From contig CM055064.1 in assembly GCA_029204045.2 (NCBI GenBank), positions 7,266,323 to 7,330,322 of the forward strand: DNA of 64,000 nucleotides, written 5' to 3'. The notes below the pieces were generated by a model. That model was not told the origin of the DNA. It saw only the letters and a list, made by a program, of their open reading frames with translations, and did no database searches. Positions 25,501-35,878 of this stretch are shown here, one piece after another. Source of the DNA: Tillandsia leiboldiana. Lineage: Eukaryota; Streptophyta; Magnoliopsida; Poales; Bromeliaceae. How positions within the stretch are numbered: position 1 is the first letter of the stretch; each line of letters begins with the position of its first letter. The position numbers and the translations under genes were made by a program.

Positions 25501-26915
25501 GCCGAACATCAATATTTCCCAAAACTAGGGTTTTGATCTGCAATAGATCCGCTTGATCAAACTCCACCAAATTTGGTGGAGATGATCCTTAGGTCTAACA
25601 GTAACTTTCCATCATTTTGGATTCCAATTTGGTTCATTGGTTGTAAAGAAATATCGCGGCGGAGCTATGTTAGGTTTCCGGCGAGGGTTTTCTCCCGCCG
25701 GCAACCAAGGTTGCACGGGCGCTCGGGGCTGTGCATGGAGCATCCTAGACACCTAAGGAGTCTACTGCTAGTGGTCTCGGGTGCAAACAACCAGCGGTTT
25801 AGAGAGCCTTACCTTGCCGGAGTTGATGAAGAAGGAAGAAGCCGGTCTCTCTTCTCCTCCTTCGCGCGGCCACGGTAACCACCAAGATGTTCTTCCAGTC
25901 ACAGAGGAACACCCCAGAACTCCAGAAACCACCTTGGATCAAGATTGCTCCAAGCTTCTTCTCCTCACTCTCTCTCTCGGATTCTCTCTTTGGGTTGTGT
26001 CCACGACCTCCACGGTACCCGGGGTTATGAGGAATACTCTTGTGGGTTTGAAATTTCAAAAGCCCTCCTCGTGTAACCACCCACGATGAAGTCGCCAACT
26101 TGAAATTATTTTGAAAATTTTCAAAAACAAAATATCTTTGCCACAAATGCTATTTGGTCCCCACACAACAAACCCTAAGCCCTTAGGTCCCTCTTGTAGG
26201 TAGCTTAGGCTGACAGGCCCCTGCCCTAATTCCCTCTTAATTTTTGGTACATAAAATATAAGCACTTTTGCAAAATTACCCCTTTTTTCGATGCTTTTCA
26301 CGCATTTCGAGACAAACGGATCGTCGAAACGAAAAACAGACTTCGCCACGACGTCCGGCTCGTCGAGACCTGTCAAGTAGAGCCTTTGCTTGACTAATTT
26401 GGTGTTTAAATAAAATCTCGGGCCATAATGTTTTATTAGGTCGCGGGTTGGCGCATGCACTTCGATGCACCCGGATCGCCAAACGCGAAATCCGACAGCG
26501 CCATTGCGTTCAGAGCGTCGAAATTAGTTAGAATCGACTACTCGTGTTGCTAGGTTCGGGGTCTAGACGGCGAAACGGCCGACGTCGGTCGACAGGGAAC
26601 TTAAAACAGGGTTTATTATTCACAACTTAAGTTGTGGGACCCGTTTCTTCTTCGCGGTTTTACGAAAGATCCAACCGTCCGATCGTCGACAAGTGAATAT
26701 GAACCTTTCATGTTTCGACGAGACGATCGCAATGGTCATCTCGGATTTTCGAGATTTGGCTCGGATTTGAAAGGCAATATTTCTGTCTCGTAAACTGTGC
26801 AATTTACACAATAGAAAAAGGTCAATTGCGCTATTTGTGCTCTTCTAATTCTGAGTCATCTTGACTCCATTCTTTTCTTTCATTTGTTTCGAATTTAAAT
26901 TTCACGAATCTTACA
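22508..26915 (-). repeat. 3' LTR (4408 bp) of the young element
   Basis: Runs from TGTCACGCCACGAG to AATCTTACA on the plus strand. The left edge is fixed by the target duplication. The right edge is where it stops matching the other LTR (ACA then TCACTT here, ACA then ACTAC there). Confidence 0.92.
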
Positions 26916-26918
26916 TCA

Positions 26919-26985
26919 CTTACAACTTAAAAGAAGTTTCGTCCCCGAAACTTACAACTTAAAAAAAAGTTTTGTTCCCGAAGCT
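26919..26985. repeat. Duplicated element 3'-end motif next to the LTR
   Basis: Two adjoining units, CTTACAACTTAAAAGAAGTTTCGTCCCCGAA-like and CTTACAACTTAAAAAAAAGTTTTGTTCCCGAA-like, sit just inside the 3' LTR. In element sense the motif reads TTTCGGGGACGAAACTTC, which commonly follows pol in plant gypsy elements just before the polypurine tract. Confidence 0.7.
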
Positions 26986-27295
26986 TAAACTTAACTAAGT
27001 GACTATTAAGCCTCTAACAGGTTCGCAGTAGTGACAATCAGTCACAAAATATCGGCAACTCTCAGGCTACTCTTTTAGACCCAATCTGATACTCCCCATT
27101 ACAGGGCAGAGTATTTCCTCAGTTCTTTCGACAGTACGTTGTCTGCAGCCAACGTGCTTACCAAAAGAAAGGCGAAATACCCTAGATCTGTCGCCAACAA
27201 CTAGTTGGGGACACAACTCATATCTGAAAGTACATCACATACCTCTCATCGCAGTCTCTATGCCGATGGCATAACCTCTACCAAGGATCACTACA

Positions 27296-27472
27296 TGTAA
27301 CACCCCCGGAATTTGGATTAGTCCTCTATATAAATGATATAATAGGACTAAATCTCTAACCCGGCTATAGCATTTTGGATGGTAGCAAGATCCAAGAGGA
27401 ACATGAGAGTTAAGCGTGCTAGAGCTAGAGTAGTTCTAGGATGGGTGACCCCCTGGGAAGTGGGGCGTCACA
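27296..27472 (+). mobile_element. Cassandra-type TRIM solo LTR carrying 5S rRNA sequence
   Basis: 177 bp, starting TGTAACACCCCCGG and ending GGGGCGTCACA, flanked on both sides by CTACA (27291-27295 and 27473-27477). It holds a 55-nt segment (27407-27461) close to the 3' half of plant 5S rRNA. Cassandra elements are known terminal-repeat retrotransposons whose LTRs contain a 5S-derived Pol III promoter. Only one LTR remains, so LTR-LTR recombination likely removed the rest. Confidence 0.85.
27407..27461 (+). other. 5S rRNA-derived segment (Pol III internal promoter region)
   Basis: Reads GAGTTAAGCGTGCT ... GGATGGGTGACCCCCTGG. Against the plant 5S consensus I count about 5 mismatches in 55, clustered in the middle. 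The box A-like and box C-like blocks are well kept. It is not a full 5S gene, because the 5' half is not 5S-like. Confidence 0.85.
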
Positions 27473-27988
27473 CTACATCTTGTGGTCATGAATGCCACCA
27501 TGACTATGCACAAAAATCTAGAACCATATTCTAATGTTTACTAACACCTTATTAGAATTTACGCATAGGCCAAAATTTAAATCCTACCCAACTCAGGATT
27601 TACCATCGGGCACATAGGCCACTGAATTATGACACGGGAACACTGAAGGATCAACAATTTGTTCAACCTCTGGGCAAATTGTGGGGCTGGTGCAGTACTA
27701 GCAGTCATCTGCTGCTGTGCCAACAGTCAGACAATTACGGCAAGAACGGTGGTCAATCCTTCAACCACATGTACTGTAACTGATCTGAGCCCTCTGGCTC
27801 CACTGAAACATCAGGCCCACGGTCGAAACCATAACCGCGGCTAACCCTGCACTAACAAAGATCCCCAAAACGCGAACACACAACACACCTAAGCTTTAAA
27901 CCGTTATGCCAAAACCCAGCGCTTTCTCGCGAACACAAGTCATCCTAGGGTTCGTTCCTAGCCAAACCTAGGCATCGTATTCCTATTT

Positions 27989-27999
27989 CTCTGATACCA
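27989..27999 (-). promoter_or_regulatory. Primer-binding site for initiator Met-tRNA
   Basis: CTCTGATACCA on the plus strand is TGGTATCAGAG in element sense, complementary to the 3' end of plant tRNA-iMet. It sits 7 nt from the 5' LTR and fixes the element's orientation as minus. Confidence 0.9.
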
Positions 28000-28006
28000 T
28001 CTAATC

Positions 28007-31000
28007 TGTCACGCCCCGAGTTCAGCAATCAGTGTCTAAATTTATTTATTATTTTTTTTTTTTCTCAAATCAGAGTTTTAAAAACCAGCCAGGGCGCAAT
28101 AGACCGCCACATATATAGAAGAGTCCCAACCCTCTTTGGGATTGAGCCTTTTCTATATATGCACGGCTAGCTTGGCAACAACATCAGAGTACTACTACGT
28201 ACTACACTTAACATTATTACAATTAAACTTTACAACTATCTTTACAAATATACCACTGATATACAATTTCCTTTCTCTCAAACATCTATTACATAACTTT
28301 TCGTCTGTTTAGGGGTCAACCTCTATATCGATGCCTCGCCGATTCGTCCCGACATCCCAACACCCGCTCGACCTGAAAACAGTCACCCGAGGGTGTGAGA
28401 CACACCGGAGTGTATCCCAGTGGGCACGACGAGCCGAGAAATAGCAGATCGTACCTACTGGTATACAATACTAGAGGATAGTAATAATCAGGGGTTAGAA
28501 TAATCAGATATAATCTTGAAACTGTATTTAAGATCATCAAAGAGATACTAAATCATGCATAGGCTAATAACAGGAAATTAAATCAGGAACTCAATGAAAT
28601 AGGTTAAAAACAGGCGTTAATCAACAGCATATGCATCAACAGATGAATAATAAAATCACCCAATCATAAGCCACCATATTGGTCTACAAGACCTCAGGGA
28701 ATTTGCCCAAACTAGCACCAACCTAGCTGACATTCTCCCCTTGGGAGTCACGGGCCTTTCAACAGACCACTTTACCGGCAAAGAACAAAGCACACGAGGA
28801 GCGACCTCGGATATGTTCGTGAAGTACAGCGATGCGGGCGATCAATGCGAATGCTCAAGCTCTCGGTCTACAGACCGGGTAATCGGCAAAAAGCCAGAAC
28901 AATCCCCTCTGGGATGCAACAGTGATATCAACATCTCAACTCAATGCAGAATCAACAACAAATCTCAACCATATGCAATATCAACAACAGCAACTATAAA
29001 ATATGAATCAACAATGTTGATAGACAGATATGACATCATCCAGAAATCAAGTCATGGTACTTAGGAAACAACTGATTATAATCTAGCAAACAAACCAATC
29101 ATACACCACTAAACACACATTTTTGGAAGAATCATTTTAAAAACAGGTTTAGATCCAAACCTCGAAGAGCAATGCCTTTGTCCTATCAAACAAGAACAGA
29201 CTCAGGCGACCCAACGATGTTCGGTAAAACGTAATTTAATTAAAACTATGTGTCTAGCAGGGTATCGAAAGATCAACGGATAAACAGGCTAAACATCTAA
29301 TGCTAATCAACAGGCATGGCAATGTCCAGAATAAGGATATGAAATATGAAAGCAACAACTAGAATCAAAAATACTTTGCAACGGATACATAGAGATCATC
29401 AATCAGGCGTAACGCATTCAAAGAAAGGATAAGCTCAAAGTAGAAACTAAGCTTCAAAAACAGGGGTCCAACTAATACTGTACCCCAGAGGGCCGAAATG
29501 ATAAGCCCGGACCGAAGATAAACCCACCTGATAAATCGCAGGCGACTAAACCAAATCGACTGTATGCTCAGAACCAGAGTCAACTGAATCAACCTGAATC
29601 AAACATAGTTCAGGAACTTAGTTTAATTCTAACTTAACCTAAACTATCCCAATCAACTTAAATCTTTTAACAATGTTTAACGACAACATCTGGACCAACA
29701 TACTGTTTTTAACTTTATACAATGTCATTTCTGCATTTAGACCCCTAGAGTTTCCGAAAATCGCACTTTTAGTGACTTTTGAGCACTGTTTTCGCTCGTT
29801 CTTTCAACTGGAAACTCATTTTCACGATCCATCACTTCCAGCAGGTGACTTTTAACTTGCTGAACACCGTGCTCACACATTTGCGGCAGCACGAAACCCG
29901 AGGAAAACTTCGGGCCATAAAATACCATTCTAACATAGCCTAATTGCATTTTTGTTTCTGCGGAACATCGAAACCTAAATTTAACGCGAGCATCGCGTCC
30001 AGTGACCCCAAATTAGCCAGGAGCTCACTGTCGCGGCTTCGCAAACAGCCCGGAACAGTGTTTGGGCTAAACTATTCTTTTAAGGGTTGGTTAACCTATA
30101 ACTTAACTTTTAATAATCCAATTCAAATTCTGCTTTAGAGTTAAGTTCACAGCAACCTAACAACCCTGGGGCTTGCTTCATTTGCAGCCCAGAAGTTGCT
30201 GGATCAACCAGATCCACACCTAGTCCACTAACAATGCATACAATGCTCCAAACCTCAGTCCACACAGATCCTGTTTGATCTGAAGTGAGCATCAAGCTCA
30301 GGGGGTTATTTGGAGCATTTTTTATATTCAAATCGAAAGCTAATTACATCATTTTCTTCTTTGTGGCATTAACACAAACAGTTAGCATGCATTACTTTGA
30401 CAACATAACTATTAACAAGTTTCAAGTTGTTTTCTGCAACAGAGGGACCTGGGTGCCTGTGACTTGGATGGAAATGATTCTCAAAGATGCAAGAGCCTTT
30501 CCATCATCTTGGACTCAAGCTTGCACACATGGTTAGCCGCGGGCAATGTTGGGGATGATGAAGAAGATGACCCGAAATGGAAATTTTCCATCTCTGGTCT
30601 CTGAGCCCCCAACAACGGCACCATTAGGTGCCCTTCATCACTACTAACACTTCTGGACCAAAACCCGACGGCGAGGACGCGGCGGAGAAGGCGGCGGAGT
30701 AAGCTCGGGTTTGGAGCTTCCACCTCTAATGGCGGATTTCCACCAAGGCTGCAAGAAGCCCATGCAATAGCATGGATGGAATCTACTTGATCCCAGGAAG
30801 CTTTTCGTCCACTCCCCGGCCGCCGGAGACGGCCGGAACGTCGGCAACCGCACCCCGAACCCACCTCAAGCCCATCTCGGCCGCACCTCAACCAAGTCGC
30901 ATGGGTGCCATGCAAGTACATGGGTGGACTCTTCTCACCCCCAGGAAGCTCCTCGGCTAGGTGGCCGGCGGTGGGAAGGCTCGCCGGCGCCGGAGCACTT

Positions 31001-32421
31001 AGCTCGGCCGAACATCAATATTTCCCAAAACTAGGGATTTGATCTGCAATAGATCCGCTTGATCAAACTCCACCAAATTTGGTGGAGATGATCCTTAGGT
31101 CTAACAGTAACTTCCCATCATTTTGGATTCCAATTTGGTTCATTGGTTGTAAAGAAATATCGTGGCGGAGCTATGTTAGGTTTCCGGCGAGGGTTTTCTC
31201 CCGCCGGCAACCAAGGTTGCACGGGCGCTCGGGGCTGTGCATGGAGCATCCTAGACACCTAAGGAGTCTACTGCTAGTGGTCTCGGGTGCAAACAACCAG
31301 CGGTTTAGAGAGCCTTACCTTGCCGGAGTTGATGAAGAAGAAAGAAGCCGGTCTCTCTTCTCCTCCTTCGCGCGGCCACGGCAACCACCAAGATGTTCTT
31401 CCAGTCACAGAGGAACACCCCAGAACTCCAGAAACCACCTTGGATCAAGATTGCTCCAAGCTTCTTCTCCTCACTCTCTCTCTCGGATTCTCTCTTTGGG
31501 TTGTGTCCACGACCTCCACGGTACCCGGGGTTATGAGGAATACTCTTGGGGGTTTGAAATTTCAAAAGCCCTCCTCGTGTAACCACCCACGATGAAGTCG
31601 CCAACTTGAAATTATTTTGAAAATTTTCAAAAACAAAATATCTTTGCCACAAATGCTATTTGGTCCCCACACAACAAACCCTAAGCCCTTAGGTCCCTCC
31701 TGTAGGTTGCTTAGGCTGACAGGCCCCTGCCCTAATTCCTTCTTAATTTTTGGTACATAAAATATAAGCACTTTTGCAAAATTACCCCCTTTTTCGATGC
31801 TTTTCACGCATTTCGAGACAAACGGATCGTCGAAACGAAAAACAAACTTCGCCACGACGTCCGGCTCGTCGAGACCTGTCAAGTAGAGCCTTTGCTCGAC
31901 TAATTTGGTGTTTAAATAAAATCTCGGGCCATAATGTTTTATTAGGTCGCGGGTTGGCGCATGCACTTCGATGCACCCGGATCGCCAAACGCGAAATCCG
32001 ACAGCGCCATTGCGTTCAGAGCGTCGAAATTAGTTAGAATCGACTACTCGTGTTGCTAGGTTCGGGGTCTAGACGGCGAAACGGCCGACGTCGGTCGACA
32101 GGGAACTTAAAACAGGGTTTACTATTCACAACTTAAGTTGTGGGACCCGTTTCTTCTTCGCGGTTTTACGAAAGATCCGACCGTCCGATCGTCGACAAGT
32201 GAATATGAACCTTTCATGTTTCGACGAGACGATCGCAATGGTCATCTCGGATTTTCGAGATTTGGCTCGGATTTGAAAGGCAATATTTCTGTCTCGTAAA
32301 CTGTGCAATTTACACAGTAGAAAAAGGTCAATTGCGCTATTTGTGCTCTTCTAATTCTGAGTCATCTTGACTCCATTCTTTTCTTTCATTTGTTTCGAAT
32401 TTAAATTTCACGAATCTTACA
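28007..32421 (-). repeat. 5' LTR (4415 bp) of the young element
   Basis: It begins TGTCACGCCCCGAGTTCAG at 28007 and ends AATCTTACA at 32421, followed by ACTAC. It matches the 3' LTR throughout. The ORFs of 100-167 codons within it recur in both LTRs but overlap each other on both strands, resemble nothing I know, and are not proposed as genes. Confidence 0.92.
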
Positions 32422-32426
32422 ACTAC
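32422..32426. repeat. Target-site duplication ACTAC (right)
   Basis: Matches 22503-22507. Confidence 0.9.
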
Positions 32427-33974
32427 ATAAACAGTTAGCCAAATTTAAAACATTATTACATTTATCCTTTACATAAATCATGCGGAAAATAAATTAAACG
32501 GCGACACAAGGGTCATTGCTATCACGACAGCCTCACCAACACGTCCCGACATCTCAGCACCCGAACGACCTGAAAAATGGTCATCCAGGGGGTGTGAGAT
32601 ACATCGACAGTGTATCCCAGTGGGCACGACTGGCCGAGAAATAGCTAATCATACCTACTGGTATACAATAATTAGCGGATAGTACGTAAAAGATCAGTAG
32701 GTAAGGCAGGTATAACCAACAGATAACTGTAAACAAGGCTAAGCATGTATATCGGTATAACAATACAGGGCTAAGCATGTTGAATGAGATCTAGTCATGA
32801 TACTAAGCATGTATGCAAAACAGATATGTAAATAAATACCAATGTACCCAACCGTTGCTGCCATTTTGGTCGCTGGACCTCAAGCGAAGATATCAAAGCA
32901 GAACCAACCACAACCATACTGGATTCCACCTAGCAGAAACTGTCAGCAACCCTGTACCAAGGATACAATAGAAAGGGTTTCCTAGCAACACCACCGAAGT
33001 GGGGGTATCCCTGTATCGAGCGGTACGGCAGAAAGGGCTCCCTGTACCTAATGGTACTGCAGAAAGGGATGGCTCACGGGTCACGTAGACCCTTTACCGG
33101 TAAAGAACGCAAGGTGGGGGATCAATCCCACAGCGTACGCGAGAGACAATAGGTGTACGACGATGACAATGCTGATGCTCCAAGCTGACGGTCCACAGAC
33201 CGAAATAGTCGGCGCGAAGCCGGAAATCCCAATGAGGATGCAATAACCCAAACCTATGCAGTACTGAATGCAAGATGTACTAGCTATCTGAATATGTGAA
33301 TAGCTAATCATACACATGGCATATGTCCAGATAAAAGCAGAGCAGGATAAATGACTAGGTATAAACTGATAGCTACCTAATGTCCAATCAAGCATGACAA
33401 ATGTCCATATGCAAACAGGTATACTAAAGCATAAGAATAAGCTGAAAATAAATAAATAACGGCAAAGGCTCAGGGCATAATCTGGGCTACCACAAGGGTC
33501 CGACCAATTAAGGTACCCCAGAGGGCCGAAGAGATAAAGCCCGGACCAAAGATAAACCCACCTGTGTGCAGGCGGACCAACGACTCCAACAGAAGGCTCG
33601 TGGGCCGGAATCAGACTGCAAAGACCTGAATCATGAATACTAATAAGGAAATGGCTCACACATACCCAAACCACATACTCACTACACTCATAAGACTTAA
33701 ACCTGGATCTTTTCCAGATTCCCGCTCAATGAAAGCCGTCGGATTCTCAACAAAGATTTAGAGATCATGGGCACACAGCTCGAGACAGCACGTGAGGTAA
33801 CAATTGCATTTAGACCCTTAGGGTTTCTTAATATTGCATAAATACATGTAATTTAGAGTCTTTTTCGCTCATAATTATTTTCAAAGCATTTTTAGCAGGT
33901 GGGCCTCGACATTAAGGACACCATGCTCACCATTTGGAAGTAGGGCGAAACCCGCGAAAAACTTCGGGCCATCC
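32427..33974 (-). mobile_element. Host LTR-A, right piece, truncated
   Basis: Continues the older LTR-A interrupted by the young element. It has the block CCTGAAAAATGGTCATCCAGGGGGTGTGAG, the GTATCCCAGTGGGCACGAC block, three imperfect repeats of a GGTA-C-GCAGAAAGGG motif (32935-33068), and the TTCGGGCCAT block at 33963-33972. It then ends abruptly at LINE sequence. Confidence 0.7.
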
Positions 33975-34297
33975 ACTGTGAGTAACCTATACCTAGCAGC
34001 AATCCACAAAAAGATTTTAATTTTAAGAGGAATTCTAATCCTCCACAGGTGTAGGATCCTGCAGGCATTCACGCCATCGAAGCAAAGGAAATAATAGGCA
34101 CTCTTAGTCGAGAAACACCCGTTGTTACTCCATCTCCAAGAAATAAGGTCAATAGAATTAGACAAATGGAAGTTGTTGAATAAAACATGCAGATGAAGTA
34201 GCTCGCGCCGAGCCTCGGGTCGTAGGTCACTAGGGAAACCAAAGTTGTTGAGGGAACCAAAGCGGCAAAACCAATTGTGAACCGAAAGGTGCTTGTG
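33975..34297 (-). pseudogene. LINE (non-LTR retrotransposon) C-terminal fragment
   Basis: The minus strand reads ISWRWSNNGCFSTKSAYYFL and LWRIRIPLKIKIFLWIAARY. This is the typical pattern of the zinc-binding region (zf-RVT) that follows reverse transcriptase in plant L1-type LINEs. Only this region remains. The frame runs on into LTR-A sequence, producing a chimeric 139-codon ORF, and a CACTA MITE cuts the other side. It is non-functional. Confidence 0.75.
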
Positions 34298-34555
34298 CAC
34301 TACAACAAAATTGGGTTATAGGGACACATGTTTGTGACACTTTTGTATAAGTGTCCTATCTATATTCCATCTATATCTAAAATTAAGTTATAGGGACACA
34401 TTTTTAGGACACATTATAAAAATGTGTCGCTATACACCCTAGCGACGGCACATATAGCAACACTTACAATAAGTGTCGGTAATTTTGTCAGCGACACTTT
34501 TTTTAGATTTTAGAAATACTTAAAAGTGTCGCTATAGCCTAATTTTATTGTAGTG
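34298..34555. mobile_element. CACTA-type MITE, 258 bp, TSD GTG
   Basis: The same family as 16564-16825: CACTACAACAAAATTGGG at one end and ATTTTATTGTAGTG at the other, with GTG directly repeated on both flanks. Internal sequence is well conserved between the two copies. It has no coding capacity. Confidence 0.92.
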
Positions 34556-35178
34556 GTGGAGGCCAAACATAAAATTTTTAAAAAATAAGGTCAATAGATT
34601 TATCTTATTTTTAAAAAAATAAGGTCAATAGATTTATCTTATTTTTAAAAAAAAATAATTTAGAGGCCAAACATAATATTTGTTCTAGATATTTAATCAC
34701 ACTTTTTATTTATTAAATACTATATAAATTGTAAGAGAAACTTTGGATACTTCTATGGTTAATTTACTCTTTTTATTTTAGTATTCTATAATTTTACTGT
34801 ATCACTTAAGTGTCATAAGGTGGTACATAATTTTCTTTTTTATATTTTAATAATCTCCTTAAGTAGATCTAAGAAATATATCGTATGCATCCAAACAGGG
34901 CATTAGTGCAGTTAACTGCTAAGCCTTAATTAGCATGTAATAAATCAAGGCGCATGGATGCATGGCCTCTCGTTTACGACGTGTCCCCATCAATCACCAA
35001 TCAGATGCACCATTACAGTCCAAAAGATAACATGGCACCTCTCATTTGTGCCACGTGGACGTCTATACGACCAACCATGTTGTTAAGCTTCGAGGACCAC
35101 ACCACGCGATATTGTGATAAGACAAAACTTAATCACCACGGAAGAACCAAAAATAGAAGGAAAATATAAATGTTACTC

Positions 35179-35220
<42 letters not shown>

Positions 35221-35453
35221 CTGACTATTTTATTTGTATGAGTAAAATTTTTTCGTACTTATAAATTTTTATTATTTGATGAAAAAATATACGGTTAGAA
35301 TTATAGTAGTTCCTACGATTTATACTATTTCACCAACAACCTAATAAATTCTAGGAGGACCATTATTATTCTAACAGCATATTCTTTTATCTAAGAGTGA
35401 AAAAGTTATGAGTAAAAAAAGATTTATACTCATAAGAATATAATAGTCATACG

Positions 35454-35454
<1 letters not shown>

Positions 35455-35519
<65 letters not shown>
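35455..35519. repeat. (AT)n microsatellite
   Basis: Uninterrupted TA units. Confidence 0.95.
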
Positions 35520-35523
<4 letters not shown>

Positions 35524-35565
35524 GCTTATATACTCTCAAAAGTATAAATTCAAATAAATTTGTGA

Positions 35566-35740
35566 ATTTTTTATTATTAAATTTGCATTGAGATTTGTGT
35601 TATTTATTTTTTCTTTCTCTCTTTTTAGTTGACTTTACAAAAACATAAATCTTAATTTTTTATTATTAAATTTGTATTGAGATTTGTGTTATTTATTTTT
35701 TTTCTTTTTTTTTTTTTAGTTGACTTTAAAAAATACAAAT
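35566..35740. repeat. Two tandem copies of an 88-bp AT-rich unit
   Basis: Both contain TTTTTTATTATTAAATTTG-ATTGAGATTTGTG and TTTTAGTTGACTTTA. Confidence 0.8.
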
Positions 35741-35790
35741 CTCAATGCAAATTCAATAGTAAAAAATTTATAAATATATTTGGCCTTATG

Positions 35791-35793
<3 letters not shown>

Positions 35794-35873
<80 letters not shown>
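35794..35873. repeat. (AT)n microsatellite, 80 bp
   Basis: Uninterrupted TA units. Confidence 0.95.

Positions 35874-35878
<5 letters not shown>

Larger units (their letters stand above)
22044..26645. repeat. Second copy of 17343-21943
   Basis: See 17343-21943. Beyond 26645 this copy continues to the true LTR end at 26915, which the first copy lacks. Confidence 0.9.
26916..28006 (-). mobile_element. Internal region of the young element, with gag remnant
   Basis: 1091 bp, including the 177-bp nested insertion. Around 27660-27845 the minus strand gives a short Gln/Ala-rich stretch (LLAQQQMTASTAPAP) resembling the gag of the larger element at 51.8-52.0 kb. The part near 27900-27985 resembles the leader next to the LTR at 59311. 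No pol domain is seen. The region is an internal-deletion derivative with remnants of both ends. Confidence 0.7.
22508..32421 (-). mobile_element. Complete non-autonomous Ty3/gypsy-type LTR retrotransposon (9.9 kb)
   Basis: Two long direct repeats (22508-26915, 28007-32421) bound 1091 bp of internal DNA. The whole is flanked by a perfect 5-bp duplication ACTAC. Reading is on the minus strand: the primer-binding site lies at 27989-27999 beside the right-hand LTR, making that the 5' LTR. The LTRs start TGTAAGATTCG and end GGGGCGTGACA in element sense. No protease, reverse transcriptase, RNase H or integrase is present, so it must have moved with enzymes from a relative. By eye the LTRs differ at roughly 30-40 positions (under 1%), mostly transitions, pointing to a recent insertion. 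The internal region carries a nested Cassandra-type LTR. Confidence 0.92.

Noticed and set aside
27407..27461. A functional 5S rRNA gene
   Set aside because: Only the 3'-half-like 55 nt are present; the 5' half is retrotransposon LTR sequence.
24975..31966. Repeated ORFs of 100-167 codons in both LTRs (for example 24975-25415, 30481-30921, 31079-31582)
   Set aside because: They recur because the LTRs are near-identical. They overlap each other on both strands, and their reading differs in the older copies.
17806..32421. A real tandem triplication of a 4.4 kb repeat
   Set aside because: The second and third copies are the two LTRs of one element (target duplication, primer site). The first copy is explained by overlapping contig ends at the N gap.
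33081..33674. 197-codon minus-strand ORF
   Set aside because: It lies wholly in LTR-A sequence, has no recognisable domain, and is not kept open in the other LTR-A copies.
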